Shown piece by piece: positions 42,070-50,697 of a stretch of 64,000 bases of DNA. The stretch spans positions 62,001 through 126,000 of the forward strand of contig NZ_FUWO01000002.1 of assembly GCF_900167405.1 (NCBI RefSeq), given 5' to 3'. The first letter of the stretch is position 1, and the number at the start of each line of letters is the position of its first letter. The DNA is from Globicatella sulfidifaciens DSM 15739. GTDB taxonomy: Bacteria > Bacillota > Bacilli > Lactobacillales > Aerococcaceae. Under the pieces are notes generated by a model. That model was given only the letters and a program-made list of their open reading frames with translations, was not told where the DNA came from and made no database searches. The position numbers and the translations under genes are program-made.

Positions 42070-42435
42070 ATGTCCGGAAAAGAAATGATTATAACATTTT
42101 TAGGTGCCATGATGTACTCCTTCGTCATTAATAGATTTTTTAATGAATTTATTAAAGATAATGTTATTTATAATGGTTATTTCACATCTTTTTCCTTAAT
42201 TGGCCTATTTTGGTTACTAAATCATGGTATTGATTCACATATGATAGTCCAAAGTGGGCCAATTTGGATTGATATGGCTTTAGCAGCTGGGATAGGAGTC
42301 ATGATAAAATCAATTTTTCAATTGAAAAATAAAAACCAAACTCTGAATATTCTTAAATTAATCAACTGGTCTTTATTAATACAAGCAATAGTTGGCGGTA
42401 CGTTAGCCGGAATAATATTACACTTTATGAGGTAA
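42070..42435 (+). CDS. Small membrane protein, second of the pair
   Basis: A 121-residue protein with four hydrophobic segments. It shares with its neighbour the sequence of features GLFW then N-H then a D-M-A-L motif (WIDMALAAGIG here, FIDMALGIATAG there) and a final G-G-x-x-A-G/I-x-I helix. The two are probably ancient duplicates forming a hetero-oligomer in the membrane. The gene starts one base after the stop of the first and ends four bases before the NIF3-like gene, so the three are tightly coupled. Confidence 0.65.
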   Translation: MSGKEMIITFLGAMMYSFVINRFFNEFIKDNVIYNGYFTSFSLIGLFWLLNHGIDSHMIVQSGPIWIDMALAAGIGVMIKSIFQLKNKNQTLNILKLINWSLLIQAIVGGTLAGIILHFMR

Positions 42436-42439
42436 AAAC

Positions 42440-43189
42440 ATGAAAATTCTAGAGATTTTAGAGATAGATTTATTTAAACAGACAGATGTGGATGGTTTAG
42501 TTGAAGGAAATACTGATCAAGAGTGTAAAAAAGTAGTGGTTACATTTTTAGCAACTATGGAAATATTAAAAAAATCCTTACAAATAGGTGCAAATTTTAT
42601 TATTTCGCATGAGGGAATTTACTACTCACATGATAATAAAAAATTTTTAGAAAATAGCAAATTAGCACAAGAAAAACAGGACTATATTAAAAAACATAAT
42701 TTAACTATCTACCGACATCACGACATGGTTCATAGGATATTGCCAGACACTATCACTGAAGGACTTGTAAAACAATTAGATTTAGCTGACAGAGTAATTA
42801 CTCAAAGTGCGTATTATACTATTAGTGAAATTTCACCGACATATTTAAAGGATTATGTTGAAAAAGTTAAAGAAACCTTAGAGGTTTCAACGATAAAACA
42901 TTTTGGAGAAGATAATCAAATCATAAAAAAAGTCTGTGTTCTTGTCGGCTACCGAGGTAGTTCAGATAATCTAATTCCTGTAATAGAAAATCAAGATGTT
43001 GATTTGATAATATATGGAGAAGGTCCGGAATGGGAAATTCCTTACTATATTAAGGATTACAATACTTTAAACTCTAACAAAAAATCTATAATTATTATTG
43101 GACATGAGGTAAGTGAAAAATATGGTATGCAGATGTTTATGCATAATTTAAAACAAAAATTTCCAACGTTAAAAGTAACTTATTTGTAA
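42440..43189 (+). CDS. NIF3-like dinuclear-metal protein
   Basis: A 249-residue member of the NIF3/DUF34 family, which forms hexamers with a two-metal site and has no agreed function. The metal-ligand positions appear as FIISHEGIYY near residue 52 (usual HHP is SHE here), YRHHDMVH near 92 and IIIGHEVSEKYGM near 222. It lacks the insertion domain of longer family members. It is co-transcribed between the paired membrane proteins and uxuB, so it may modify or repair a sugar acid or cofactor in this pathway; that is speculation. Confidence 0.75.
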   Translation: MKILEILEIDLFKQTDVDGLVEGNTDQECKKVVVTFLATMEILKKSLQIGANFIISHEGIYYSHDNKKFLENSKLAQEKQDYIKKHNLTIYRHHDMVHRILPDTITEGLVKQLDLADRVITQSAYYTISEISPTYLKDYVEKVKETLEVSTIKHFGEDNQIIKKVCVLVGYRGSSDNLIPVIENQDVDLIIYGEGPEWEIPYYIKDYNTLNSNKKSIIIIGHEVSEKYGMQMFMHNLKQKFPTLKVTYL

Positions 43190-43210
43190 ATGTTAGTGGA
43201 GGTGAAGAGA

Positions 43211-44800
43211 ATGATTTTAACTCAAGAACTTGTAAAAAAACAAAATACAATATACAAACACCCTAACTTCGATATAGATAAAATGATTTATAATACGAAA
43301 AAATCACCAGAATGGATTCACTTTGGTGCGGGAAATATATTCAGAGCTTTTTTGGCAAATGCTCAACAAAAAATGTTAAATCGAGGATTAATGGATAGAG
43401 GGATTATAGTCGCTGAGGGATTTGACTATGAACTTATAGACTATCTAAAAAAGTATGATAATTTAACTATAAACGTGACTTTGAAATCCAACGGAGCAAT
43501 TGAAAAAGATATTCTAGCTAGTGTAGCAGAATATTTAAAAATGAAAAGGGATGAAGATGATTTTATAAAATTAGTAAATTATTTTGAAAATCCAAGTTTG
43601 CAATTTATTAGCTTAACAATCACAGAAAAAGGTTATAAATTGACTGATTCATCAGGAAATTATTTTCATAATGTAAAAAATGATTTTGAATCAGGACCAA
43701 ATGGAACTGAAAGCTATTTAGGAAAATTAGTTAGTTTATTATATAAAAGATTTAAAAGCGGTCCATATCCATTAGCAATAGTTAGCATGGATAATATGTC
43801 TAGAAATGGAGAGACTTTAGAAAATTCCATTATGATGTATGCAAAAAAATGGGTAGAAAACAATTTAGTTGAGTCAGAATTTTTAAGATATTTAAATAAT
43901 AAAAATTACATTTCTTTTCCATGGACAATGATTGATAAAATTACACCGAGACCTTCAACCCAAATTGCAGAGAATCTTGAACAAGATGGGTTTGAAGAGA
44001 TACAACCGATTACAACAAGTCGAAACACATATGTAGCACCGTTTGTTAATGGGGAGGAAACGGAATATTTAGTAATTGAAGATTCATTTCCTAACGGTAG
44101 ACCACCACTTCAAGAGGTGGGTATTATTTTTACTGATAGATCAACAGTTCATTTAATTGAAACAATGAAAGTTACTACATGTTTAAACCCATTGCATACA
44201 GGTCTAGCTATCTTTGGATGTTTATTAGGGTATCATTCAATTGCAGATGAAATGAAAGATGTAGAGTTATTAAAATTAATTAATAGAATTGGTTATCAAG
44301 AAGGTCTACCTGTAGTTAAAGACCCAATCATTATTGATCCCAAAACATTTCTAGATGAGGTTATCATGGTTCGGCTCCCAAATAAGTTTATTCCGGATAC
44401 CCCCCAAAGAATAATCACCGATACATCTCAAAAAATGAGTGTAAGGTTTGGTGAAACTTTAAAAAAATACTTGAATGAAGAGAAAAATTTAGAGAAATTA
44501 GTTGGTATCCCCTTGGTTATTGCTGGTTGGCTGAGATACCTACAGGGAACAAACGATGAACTAGAGAAAATTGAACAAAGTCCTGATCCGTTATTAGAAG
44601 AAATTGAAAATATTTTTAGTGATCAAGATTACGATTCTGAAGAACATCTGAATAAAATTGATGGATTATTATCTAGGAAAGAAATCTTTGGCGTTGATTT
44701 GGTTCAAATAGGTTTATCTAATAGGATTAAACAGTATTATATGGAAATGAATCAAGGTACAGGATCTGTAAGAAGAACCTTGGAAAAATTTTTAGTATAA
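43211..44800 (+). CDS. uxuB: D-fructuronate reductase (mannonate oxidoreductase)
   Basis: It should reduce D-fructuronate to D-mannonate with NADH. This is a mannitol-dehydrogenase-family enzyme of 529 residues: IHFGAGNIFRAF near 36, GFDYELIDYL near 65, the MDNMSRNG segment near 196 and a catalytic lysine in WTMIDKITPRPS near 240. The pairing with uxuA directly downstream fixes the role better than the sequence, which could also be tagaturonate reductase. I start at the ATG 43211 after GGAGGTGAAG; an upstream ATG at 43190 has no ribosome site. Confidence 0.88.
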   Translation: MILTQELVKKQNTIYKHPNFDIDKMIYNTKKSPEWIHFGAGNIFRAFLANAQQKMLNRGLMDRGIIVAEGFDYELIDYLKKYDNLTINVTLKSNGAIEKDILASVAEYLKMKRDEDDFIKLVNYFENPSLQFISLTITEKGYKLTDSSGNYFHNVKNDFESGPNGTESYLGKLVSLLYKRFKSGPYPLAIVSMDNMSRNGETLENSIMMYAKKWVENNLVESEFLRYLNNKNYISFPWTMIDKITPRPSTQIAENLEQDGFEEIQPITTSRNTYVAPFVNGEETEYLVIEDSFPNGRPPLQEVGIIFTDRSTVHLIETMKVTTCLNPLHTGLAIFGCLLGYHSIADEMKDVELLKLINRIGYQEGLPVVKDPIIIDPKTFLDEVIMVRLPNKFIPDTPQRIITDTSQKMSVRFGETLKKYLNEEKNLEKLVGIPLVIAGWLRYLQGTNDELEKIEQSPDPLLEEIENIFSDQDYDSEEHLNKIDGLLSRKEIFGVDLVQIGLSNRIKQYYMEMNQGTGSVRRTLEKFLV

Positions 44801-44811
44801 GAGGTGAAATG

Positions 44812-45888
44812 ATGAAAATGTCATTTAGATGGTATGGAATAGGAAATGATCCCATACCATTAGAATATATAAAGCAAATTCCAGGTGTAAAAGAAGTTGT
44901 GTGGGCCTTGCATAAGAAAATGGCAGGCGAAGTATGGACTCAAGAAGAAATTCAAAAAGAATTAAAAGTTATTCATAAAGCAGGATTAAGTGGGAGTATA
45001 GTTGAAAGTGTAAATATTCATGATGATATTAAGTTAGGTCTACCCACTAGAGATCAATATATTGAGAACTATAAACAAACTTTAATAAACTTAGCAAAAA
45101 ATGATGTAAAAATAGTTTGTTATAATTTTATGCCTATTTTTGACTGGACTAGAACAGATATGTTTCATCCTTTAGAGGATGGATCAACTGCACTTTATTT
45201 TGATAAAAATACTATTTTATCAATTCAACCAAATGAATTATTAGATTTATTTAAACAAGGAGAAGGAGATTTGACTTTACCTGGATGGGAACCAGAAAGA
45301 ATGACCCGTATTAAAGAACTTTTTAAAGCATATGAGGGTATAACAGAAGAAAAATTACGCGCTAATTTTAAATATTTTATAGATTCTATCATTCCGATTT
45401 GCGAAGAATGGGATATTAAAATGGCTATTCATCCTGATGATCCACCTTTTCCTATTTTTGGATTACCTCGTTTAGTAAGTAACAAAGAAAATATTCAGAA
45501 ACTTCTAGATGTAAATACTAGTAAGTATAATGGATTAACATTTTGTACTGGTTCTTTGGGATCGAACACAAACAATAATTTGATTGCAATGATTAATGAT
45601 TTCTCAGATAGAATTCATTTTATGCATATAAGAAATGTAAGAGTTGATGAAACTGGTAGTTTTAGTGAGGTATCGCATAAATCAGAGGATGGTACAGTTG
45701 ACATTATAGGAGTAATGAGAGCTTTATGCGAATCTAATTTTAATGGTTTTATCCGACCGGATCATGGAAGACATATTTTTGGAGAAAACGAGAGTAATGT
45801 AAGACCAGGGTATGGCTTATACGACAGAGCTTTAGGTGTCATGTATTTAAATGGATGTTGGGATACTTTAAAATTAACAACTAAGTAA
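44812..45888 (+). CDS. uxuA: D-mannonate dehydratase
   Basis: It dehydrates D-mannonate to 2-keto-3-deoxygluconate. The 358-residue protein shows the family pattern FRWYGIGNDPIPLEYI at the start, the metal-site histidines in MAIHPDDPPFP near 204 and the C-terminal RPDHGRHIFGE near 310. GAGGTG lies five bases before this ATG; an ATG three bases earlier is equally close. It is the last gene of the operon. The isomerase UxaC and the KDG kinase and aldolase needed to complete the path are not in the window. Confidence 0.94.
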   Translation: MKMSFRWYGIGNDPIPLEYIKQIPGVKEVVWALHKKMAGEVWTQEEIQKELKVIHKAGLSGSIVESVNIHDDIKLGLPTRDQYIENYKQTLINLAKNDVKIVCYNFMPIFDWTRTDMFHPLEDGSTALYFDKNTILSIQPNELLDLFKQGEGDLTLPGWEPERMTRIKELFKAYEGITEEKLRANFKYFIDSIIPICEEWDIKMAIHPDDPPFPIFGLPRLVSNKENIQKLLDVNTSKYNGLTFCTGSLGSNTNNNLIAMINDFSDRIHFMHIRNVRVDETGSFSEVSHKSEDGTVDIIGVMRALCESNFNGFIRPDHGRHIFGENESNVRPGYGLYDRALGVMYLNGCWDTLKLTTK

Positions 45889-45927
45889 TACAATGTTGCA
45901 ATAAATAAATTAAAAAAATACTTCTTC

Positions 45928-45956
45928 TATACAAAAGACAGCGTTACCATTATAAT
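45928..45956 (+). promoter_or_regulatory. Possible promoter of the second aldo/keto reductase
   Basis: A consensus TATAAT (45951-45956) lies 34 bases before the start codon. The -35 at 45928-45933 (TATACA) matches four of six bases at 17-base spacing. Confidence 0.5.
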
Positions 45957-45989
45957 TATAAGTAGCAATCAATGTTAGGAGGATACACA

Positions 45990-46811
45990 ATGACAATTTT
46001 AGAGGAAACTTTTACACTGCACAATGGTGTTAAAATTCCCAAATTAGGATTAGGGACATGGCAATCAGCGCCCGAAGATGCTTATAAAGCAACGTTATTT
46101 GCTTTAAAAAATGGATATACCCATGTTGATACTGCGATTGTTTATGGTAATGAAACAGAGGTTGGCCGAGCAGTTAGAGATTCAGGTCTAAAACGTGAGA
46201 ATGTTTTTGTAACCACTAAAGTGCCGGCGGAACGTAAAACTTATCAAGAAGCCAAAGAGAGCATTGAACAAGCTTTAAGAGAATTAGATTTAGAGTATAT
46301 TGACTTAATGTTAATTCATGCCCCACGTCCATGGGCAATCATGCATGAAAATCCGGAAAATTTGAAATATTTTGAAGAAAACCGTGAAGTGTGGCGTGCA
46401 TTAGAAGAAGCTTATGAGGCAGGAAGTATCAAAGCGATTGGCGTATCAAACTTTGATGTTAAAGATTTAGAAAATATTATGGAAGCTTGTAAAGTAAAAC
46501 CAATGGTCAACCAAATTATCTATCATATCGGAAAAACCAACCCTGAAGTGTTAGAGTTTTGTAAAGCCAATGATATTTTAGTTGAAGGTTATTCACCGAT
46601 TGCTACTGGGCGACTATTAGGCAATGAACAAATTGAAAAGATGGCCTCTAAATATGATAAATCAATTCCACAAATTTGTATTCGCTATTTATTAGAAAAA
46701 GACATTTTACCTCTACCAAAATCTGTTCATGAAAAATATATTATTGAGAATGCGAAATTAGATTTTGAAATTGAATTAGAGGATATGGAATATTTAGACT
46801 CTATTCAATAA
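45990..46811 (+). CDS. Aldo/keto reductase (AKR5-like, 2,5-diketo-D-gluconate reductase type)
   Basis: A 273-residue NADPH-dependent carbonyl reductase. It shows KIPKLGLGTWQ, the catalytic aspartate and tyrosine in DTAIVYGNE near 44-52, lysine in VTTKVPAE near 75, a histidine in LIHAPRPW near 105, and IGVSNFDV near 155. Real substrate unknown; short aldehydes or methylglyoxal are typical for such proteins in lactic bacteria. I start at ATG 45990, seven bases after AGGAGG, and not at the ATG 18 bases before. It appears to be transcribed alone or with the ROK kinase. Confidence 0.88.
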   Translation: MTILEETFTLHNGVKIPKLGLGTWQSAPEDAYKATLFALKNGYTHVDTAIVYGNETEVGRAVRDSGLKRENVFVTTKVPAERKTYQEAKESIEQALRELDLEYIDLMLIHAPRPWAIMHENPENLKYFEENREVWRALEEAYEAGSIKAIGVSNFDVKDLENIMEACKVKPMVNQIIYHIGKTNPEVLEFCKANDILVEGYSPIATGRLLGNEQIEKMASKYDKSIPQICIRYLLEKDILPLPKSVHEKYIIENAKLDFEIELEDMEYLDSIQ

Positions 46812-46887
46812 AATGCAAATTATTGGTAAGTTTTGATAAAAAATATAGGAAATAAGAAAGCGCTCTAGTCACTTGAACGCAAAAATG

Positions 46888-46922
46888 ATAAACTAATCTT
46901 TAAAGAGAGAAGGTTAGTTTAT
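46888..46922 (+). promoter_or_regulatory. Inverted repeat in the ROK kinase leader
   Basis: ATAAACTAA (46888-46896) and TTAGTTTAT (46914-46922) are perfect 9-base arms around a 17-base loop just upstream of the ribosome site. The arms are in the opposite orientation to the XylR operators, so it is probably an RNA hairpin or a different operator. Confidence 0.45.
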
Positions 46923-46944
46923 TTTGATGAAGGTGGGAAGAAAA

Positions 46945-47787
46945 ATGAAAATACTCTGTTTTGATATGGGAGGAACAGCAGTCAAATATGGTGTTTGGGA
47001 TGACGACAAGATAACGAATATTGGATCGTTTAAAACTCCAACAACTTGGGATGAAATGAAACAACAAATGAGACAAGTGGCAACTAAATTCACTGATGTT
47101 GAAGGGGTCGGTATTAGCTCGCCTGGTTCTGTCGATTCAAAATTAGGGGTGATTAGAGGCATTAGTGCCATTCCTTATATCCATAATTTTGAAATTGTTA
47201 AAGAATTGACAGAGTTATTTAATAAACAAGTAACCATCGAAAATGATGCGAATTCAGCGGCTTTAGCAGAACTTTATTATGGCAGAGCAAAAGACTTAAA
47301 CAATGTCGTTTTTTATATTATTGGTTCGGGTATTGGTGGAGCTGTTAGTATCAATAAACAACTTGTTAAAGGGGCGAATCTATTTGGTGGCGAAATAGGG
47401 TATATGTTAATGGATGGTAAAAAAACATTGAGTCAAATTGCTAGTCCGGTAGAAACAGCTAAACGCTATCATTTTGAATCCGGTAAAGAGTTATTTGACT
47501 TAGCAGCTAAAGGAAATGAACAAGCGAAGGTAGGTGCGGAGGAAGTCTATGATACTTTGGCTAGAAGTATGTATAATGTGGCCTTAATGCTAGACCCTGA
47601 ACTCATTTTAGTTGGAGGGGGCATCTCACAAAGGGATGATTTTCTGGCACCGATTCAAGTAAAGCTTGACCATTATTTAAAAGCAAACGGTGCAGGTGAT
47701 TTGAAGATTAAGATTGATCGTTGTGAATTTCTGCAAAATGCGAACTTAATTGGTGCGGCTGTTAATTATCAAAATACAAAAGATTAG
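46945..47787 (+). CDS. ROK-family sugar kinase (glucokinase or beta-glucoside kinase type)
   Basis: A 280-residue sugar kinase with phosphate-binding CFDMGGTAVKYGVW at the start, IENDANSAALAE near 101 and IGSGIGGAV near 128. There is no DNA-binding domain, so it is an enzyme and not a repressor. The zinc-binding CxCGxxGC motif of many ROK proteins is missing; GGEIGYMLMDG takes its place, as in beta-glucoside kinases. It lies before a beta-glucan uptake module, so glucose, cellobiose or gentiobiose are plausible substrates. I start at ATG 46945 after AAGGTGGG. Confidence 0.85.
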   Translation: MKILCFDMGGTAVKYGVWDDDKITNIGSFKTPTTWDEMKQQMRQVATKFTDVEGVGISSPGSVDSKLGVIRGISAIPYIHNFEIVKELTELFNKQVTIENDANSAALAELYYGRAKDLNNVVFYIIGSGIGGAVSINKQLVKGANLFGGEIGYMLMDGKKTLSQIASPVETAKRYHFESGKELFDLAAKGNEQAKVGAEEVYDTLARSMYNVALMLDPELILVGGGISQRDDFLAPIQVKLDHYLKANGAGDLKIKIDRCEFLQNANLIGAAVNYQNTKD

Positions 47788-47896
47788 AGCAATAATTGAG
47801 ATAAATGGAAGATAGTTTACGAATTTAAATTTTAAGTGACTAGATTCATTTATGGATTAACTAATATTAATCAATTTCAATTTATTTTTATTGGAC

Positions 47897-47941
47897 GGCA
47901 TTGGAAATGAAAAATCAATTTTTCTTCTAATGTCATTTTTT
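47897..47941 (+). terminator. Terminator after the ROK kinase
   Basis: GGCATTGGAA (47897-47906) pairs with TTCTAATGTC (47925-47934) using G-T wobbles, with further pairing of an A-rich and a T-rich stretch inside, and a T run follows. Confidence 0.6.
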
Positions 47942-48200
47942 GTACCTGTTTGATGATAAGAATGTCATTTTTATGCGGTTTTATTGCTATAATGATAAAA
48001 TATCAACATTATTAAGAATAAAATATAAAACATTAATGTTAGCTGAAAAACAGATCAAATACTGTGTTAACAGCGTTTATATAATGTTTCTAATAAACGT
48101 TATAATTTGAATATTTTGAAATTATTTTAAAATTATATATTTTTCGTTAATGTAAGCGGATAATTTAATGTCATCAATATGGTATTTTTGTCAGAAATAT

Positions 48201-48214
48201 GGTAAACGCTATCA
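48201..48214 (+). promoter_or_regulatory. cre-like CcpA site upstream of the beta-glucan transporter
   Basis: GGTAAACGCTATCA fits TGWAARCGYTWNCW at 13 of 14 positions. It lies 71 bases before the binding-protein ATG, so carbon catabolite repression of this operon is likely. Confidence 0.75.
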
Positions 48215-48284
48215 AAGGATATTGATATGATAAAGACATCAAATGGCATTAAGTAATTAATGGCAAAAATTTAGGAGGGTTTTT

Positions 48285-49649
48285 ATGAGAAAATTGTTGG
48301 CAAAAAGTTGTTTAGCATTGACTCTTAGTTCAGTTTTATTATCATCTGCAGCATCTTTAGTTAAGGTAAATGCTGAAGAAGGTAAAGTCATTAATATTTA
48401 TTCTTGGAACAATGAGTTCCGTGACCGTGTAACGGCAGTTTATTCTAAAGTAGAGAGTACATCTGAAGATGGAACCGTAACTAAATTAACAGATGGTACT
48501 GAAATTCACTGGATTGTAAATCCTAACCAAGATGGTGTGTATCAACAAAAATTAGACGAGGCATTATTAAGACAAGCAGACGCTGGTGCCGATGAAAAAG
48601 TGGATATTTTCTTATCTGAAACCGACTATGTTAATAAATACGTAGACGAAGCAGTTGATGTGGCAATGCCATTAATTGATTTAGGTATTGACCCAGAAAA
48701 AGATTTAGCGGACCAATTTGATTTCGCTAAAGCAACACCTTCTGATCAAAGTGGTGTTCAAAGAGGTTCTACTTGGCAAGGAACACCAGGGCTATTAGTT
48801 TATCGTCGTGATATTGCGAAAGAAGTATTTGGAACCGATGACCCAGCAGAAATTGCTAAAAAGACTGAAAATTGGGATGTCTTAAAACAAACAGCGGATG
48901 AATTAAAAGCTAAAGGTTACCATGTTTTCTCTTCTTATGCTGATACTTTCCGCTTATATGGTAATGCGATTGAACATCCTTGGGTTGAACAAGATTCAAC
49001 TGTCATTAATGTCGATCAAAAAATTCTTGATTGGGTAAATGATTCTAAAGAATGGAAAGACGCAGGTTATTTTGATGAGACAGTAAAAGCACAATGGAAT
49101 GATGACTGGAATAAAGCAATGGGTTCAGAATCTAAGTCATTTGCTTTCTTATTCCCTGCTTGGGGTATCGACTTCGTATTAAAACCAAACTGGGATGGCG
49201 AAGCTGGTTCTTGGGCAGTGACTACTCCTCCTCAAGAATATAACTGGGGTGGTTCTTACATTCATGCAGCTGCTGGAACAGATAACGTCGAACATGCAAA
49301 AGAAATTATCATGGAATTAACAGCAAATAAAGATAACTTAATGAAGATTTCTAAAGAGTACTTAGACTTTACCAATACTAAAAGCGGTATGAAAGAAGTA
49401 AGTGAAGATGATACCTTCTCACATGAATTCTTAGGTGGACAAAATCCATTTACTTACTTTACACCTGTTGCCGAAAATATTAAAGTAGCACCATTATCAG
49501 CTTATGATCAAGCGTGTGTGGAAGAAATTCAAAATGCATTTGGCGATTACTTCCAAGATCAAGTTACATTTGATGAAGCAAAAGCAAACTTTGAAACTGC
49601 GATTAAAGAACGCCATCCAGAAATTACTGAAATTAAATGGCCAGAATAA
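48285..49649 (+). CDS. CUT1 solute-binding protein without lipobox (beta-glucan oligosaccharides)
   Basis: A 454-residue extracellular binding protein. It has an ordinary signal peptide (residues 1-30, cleavage near VNA/EE) and no cysteine at the cleavage site, so it is not a standard lipoprotein. No LPxTG or C-terminal membrane segment is seen either. The mature part is family 1 solute-binding (SWNNEFRDRV, VYQQKLDEALLRQ, FAFLFPAWGIDF). The two permeases and a GH16 and GH3 enzyme downstream suggest beta-glucan oligomers. AGGAGG precedes the ATG. The decayed binding protein at 36.1 kb also lacks a lipobox. Confidence 0.87.
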   Translation: MRKLLAKSCLALTLSSVLLSSAASLVKVNAEEGKVINIYSWNNEFRDRVTAVYSKVESTSEDGTVTKLTDGTEIHWIVNPNQDGVYQQKLDEALLRQADAGADEKVDIFLSETDYVNKYVDEAVDVAMPLIDLGIDPEKDLADQFDFAKATPSDQSGVQRGSTWQGTPGLLVYRRDIAKEVFGTDDPAEIAKKTENWDVLKQTADELKAKGYHVFSSYADTFRLYGNAIEHPWVEQDSTVINVDQKILDWVNDSKEWKDAGYFDETVKAQWNDDWNKAMGSESKSFAFLFPAWGIDFVLKPNWDGEAGSWAVTTPPQEYNWGGSYIHAAAGTDNVEHAKEIIMELTANKDNLMKISKEYLDFTNTKSGMKEVSEDDTFSHEFLGGQNPFTYFTPVAENIKVAPLSAYDQACVEEIQNAFGDYFQDQVTFDEAKANFETAIKERHPEITEIKWPE

Positions 49650-49670
49650 TCAAGTAAAATAATATTTAAT

Positions 49671-49715
49671 AAGGCGAAGTAAGCAGTCGATAACTTGCTT
49701 TACTTCGCTTTATTT
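49671..49715 (+). terminator. Internal terminator after the binding protein
   Basis: AAGGCGAAGTAA (49671-49682) pairs with TTACTTCGCTT (49700-49710), with further pairing near the loop, and a T-rich tail follows. As in the arabinan cluster, it would lower permease expression relative to binding protein. Confidence 0.78.
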
Positions 49716-49731
49716 CTTGGAGGGAATGAAT

Positions 49732-50697
49732 ATGAAACAAAATAAAAAACGAGTCGATTACTCAAGATGGGGATATTACTTTATTCTACCATTTTTCATA
49801 ACTTACTTTATTTTTTCTTTAATACCGTTGTTAGATACCATTCGTTTTAGTTTTTTTGAATATTTTAGATCAGGAATTCGTCAAATTGGACCTAATTTTG
49901 TAGGGTTAAAAAATTATCAGGCATTATTAGAATCTGATATGTTACGTTATGCAAGTAATACAATGATTTTATGGTTATTAGGATTTATTCCACAAATTGT
50001 AGTTGCTATGTTATTAGCTGTTTGGTTTACAGACAAAAGATTAAAAATTAAAGGTCTGCAATTTTTTAAGGTCGTAATGTACTTACCGAACTTAATTATG
50101 GCTTCTGCTTTTGCAATGATGTTTTTCGCATTATTTTCAACTAATGGGCCGGTCAATTCCATCCTTTTAAATTTAGGTTGGATTAATCAGAAAATTGACT
50201 TTTTAGGAACACCTTTTGGAACCCGCGCTATGATTGCTTTTATGAACTTTTTAATGTGGTTTGGAAACACCGCAATAATATTAATGGCTGCTATTTTAGG
50301 GATTAATGAGGAAATATTTGAATCTGCTGAAATGGATGGTTGTACGCCATTACAAAAATTTTTCCATATTACATTGCCATTAATTCGTCCTATCTTGGCA
50401 TATACTTTAATTACGGCAATAATTGGTGGGTTACAAATGTTTGACGTGCCGCAAATTTTAACGAATGGACAAGGTTCGCCAAATAGAACTTCCATGACTC
50501 TAATTATGTTCTTAAACAGTCACTTGAAGAGTAAAAACTATGGTATGGCTGGGGCATTATCTGTCTATTTATTTATCGTAAGTGGTATTTTATGCTATTT
50601 CGTTTATAAAATGTTAGAAGAGAAAGATCCGACGGGAACGATGCGAGAAAAAGCAAAACAAAGTCGTAAAAAAGGAGTGTTAACTAATGCAAAATAA
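49732..50697 (+). CDS. CUT1 ABC transporter permease (MalF type)
   Basis: A permease of about 321 residues with six membrane segments and EAA loop ESAEMDGCTPLQKF then LPLIRP. I start at ATG 49732, eight bases after GGAGG; an ATG at 49726 sits too close to that site. Its last codons overlap the next permease by 11 bases. No ATPase is encoded nearby. Confidence 0.9.
   Translation: MKQNKKRVDYSRWGYYFILPFFITYFIFSLIPLLDTIRFSFFEYFRSGIRQIGPNFVGLKNYQALLESDMLRYASNTMILWLLGFIPQIVVAMLLAVWFTDKRLKIKGLQFFKVVMYLPNLIMASAFAMMFFALFSTNGPVNSILLNLGWINQKIDFLGTPFGTRAMIAFMNFLMWFGNTAIILMAAILGINEEIFESAEMDGCTPLQKFFHITLPLIRPILAYTLITAIIGGLQMFDVPQILTNGQGSPNRTSMTLIMFLNSHLKSKNYGMAGALSVYLFIVSGILCYFVYKMLEEKDPTGTMREKAKQSRKKGVLTNAK

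Larger units (their letters stand above)
47788..48284. other. Regulatory intergenic stretch before the beta-glucan operon
   Basis: About 500 bases with no gene. It contains a terminator (47897-47941), a 12-base palindrome AACATTAATGTT (48029-48040), a wider inverted repeat with arms CGTTTAT and ATAAACG (48074-48099), a partial cre at 48151-48164 and a good cre at 48201-48214. GACATCAAATGGCATTAAG before the ribosome site has internal repeats of ATG/CAT. The promoter itself is not clear: TATAAT at 48101-48106 lacks a good -35, which would suit activation by the AraC-type protein at 54.0 kb. Confidence 0.55.

Noticed and set aside
46888-46922. Fifth XylR operator before the ROK kinase
   Set aside because: The half-sites are in the reverse order (AAACTAA...TTAGTTT), 17 bases apart, unlike the 5-base spacing of the four accepted operators.
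46945-47787. Second XylR-like repressor
   Set aside because: It has ROK motifs but starts directly with the kinase phosphate loop and lacks the N-terminal winged helix, so it is an enzyme.
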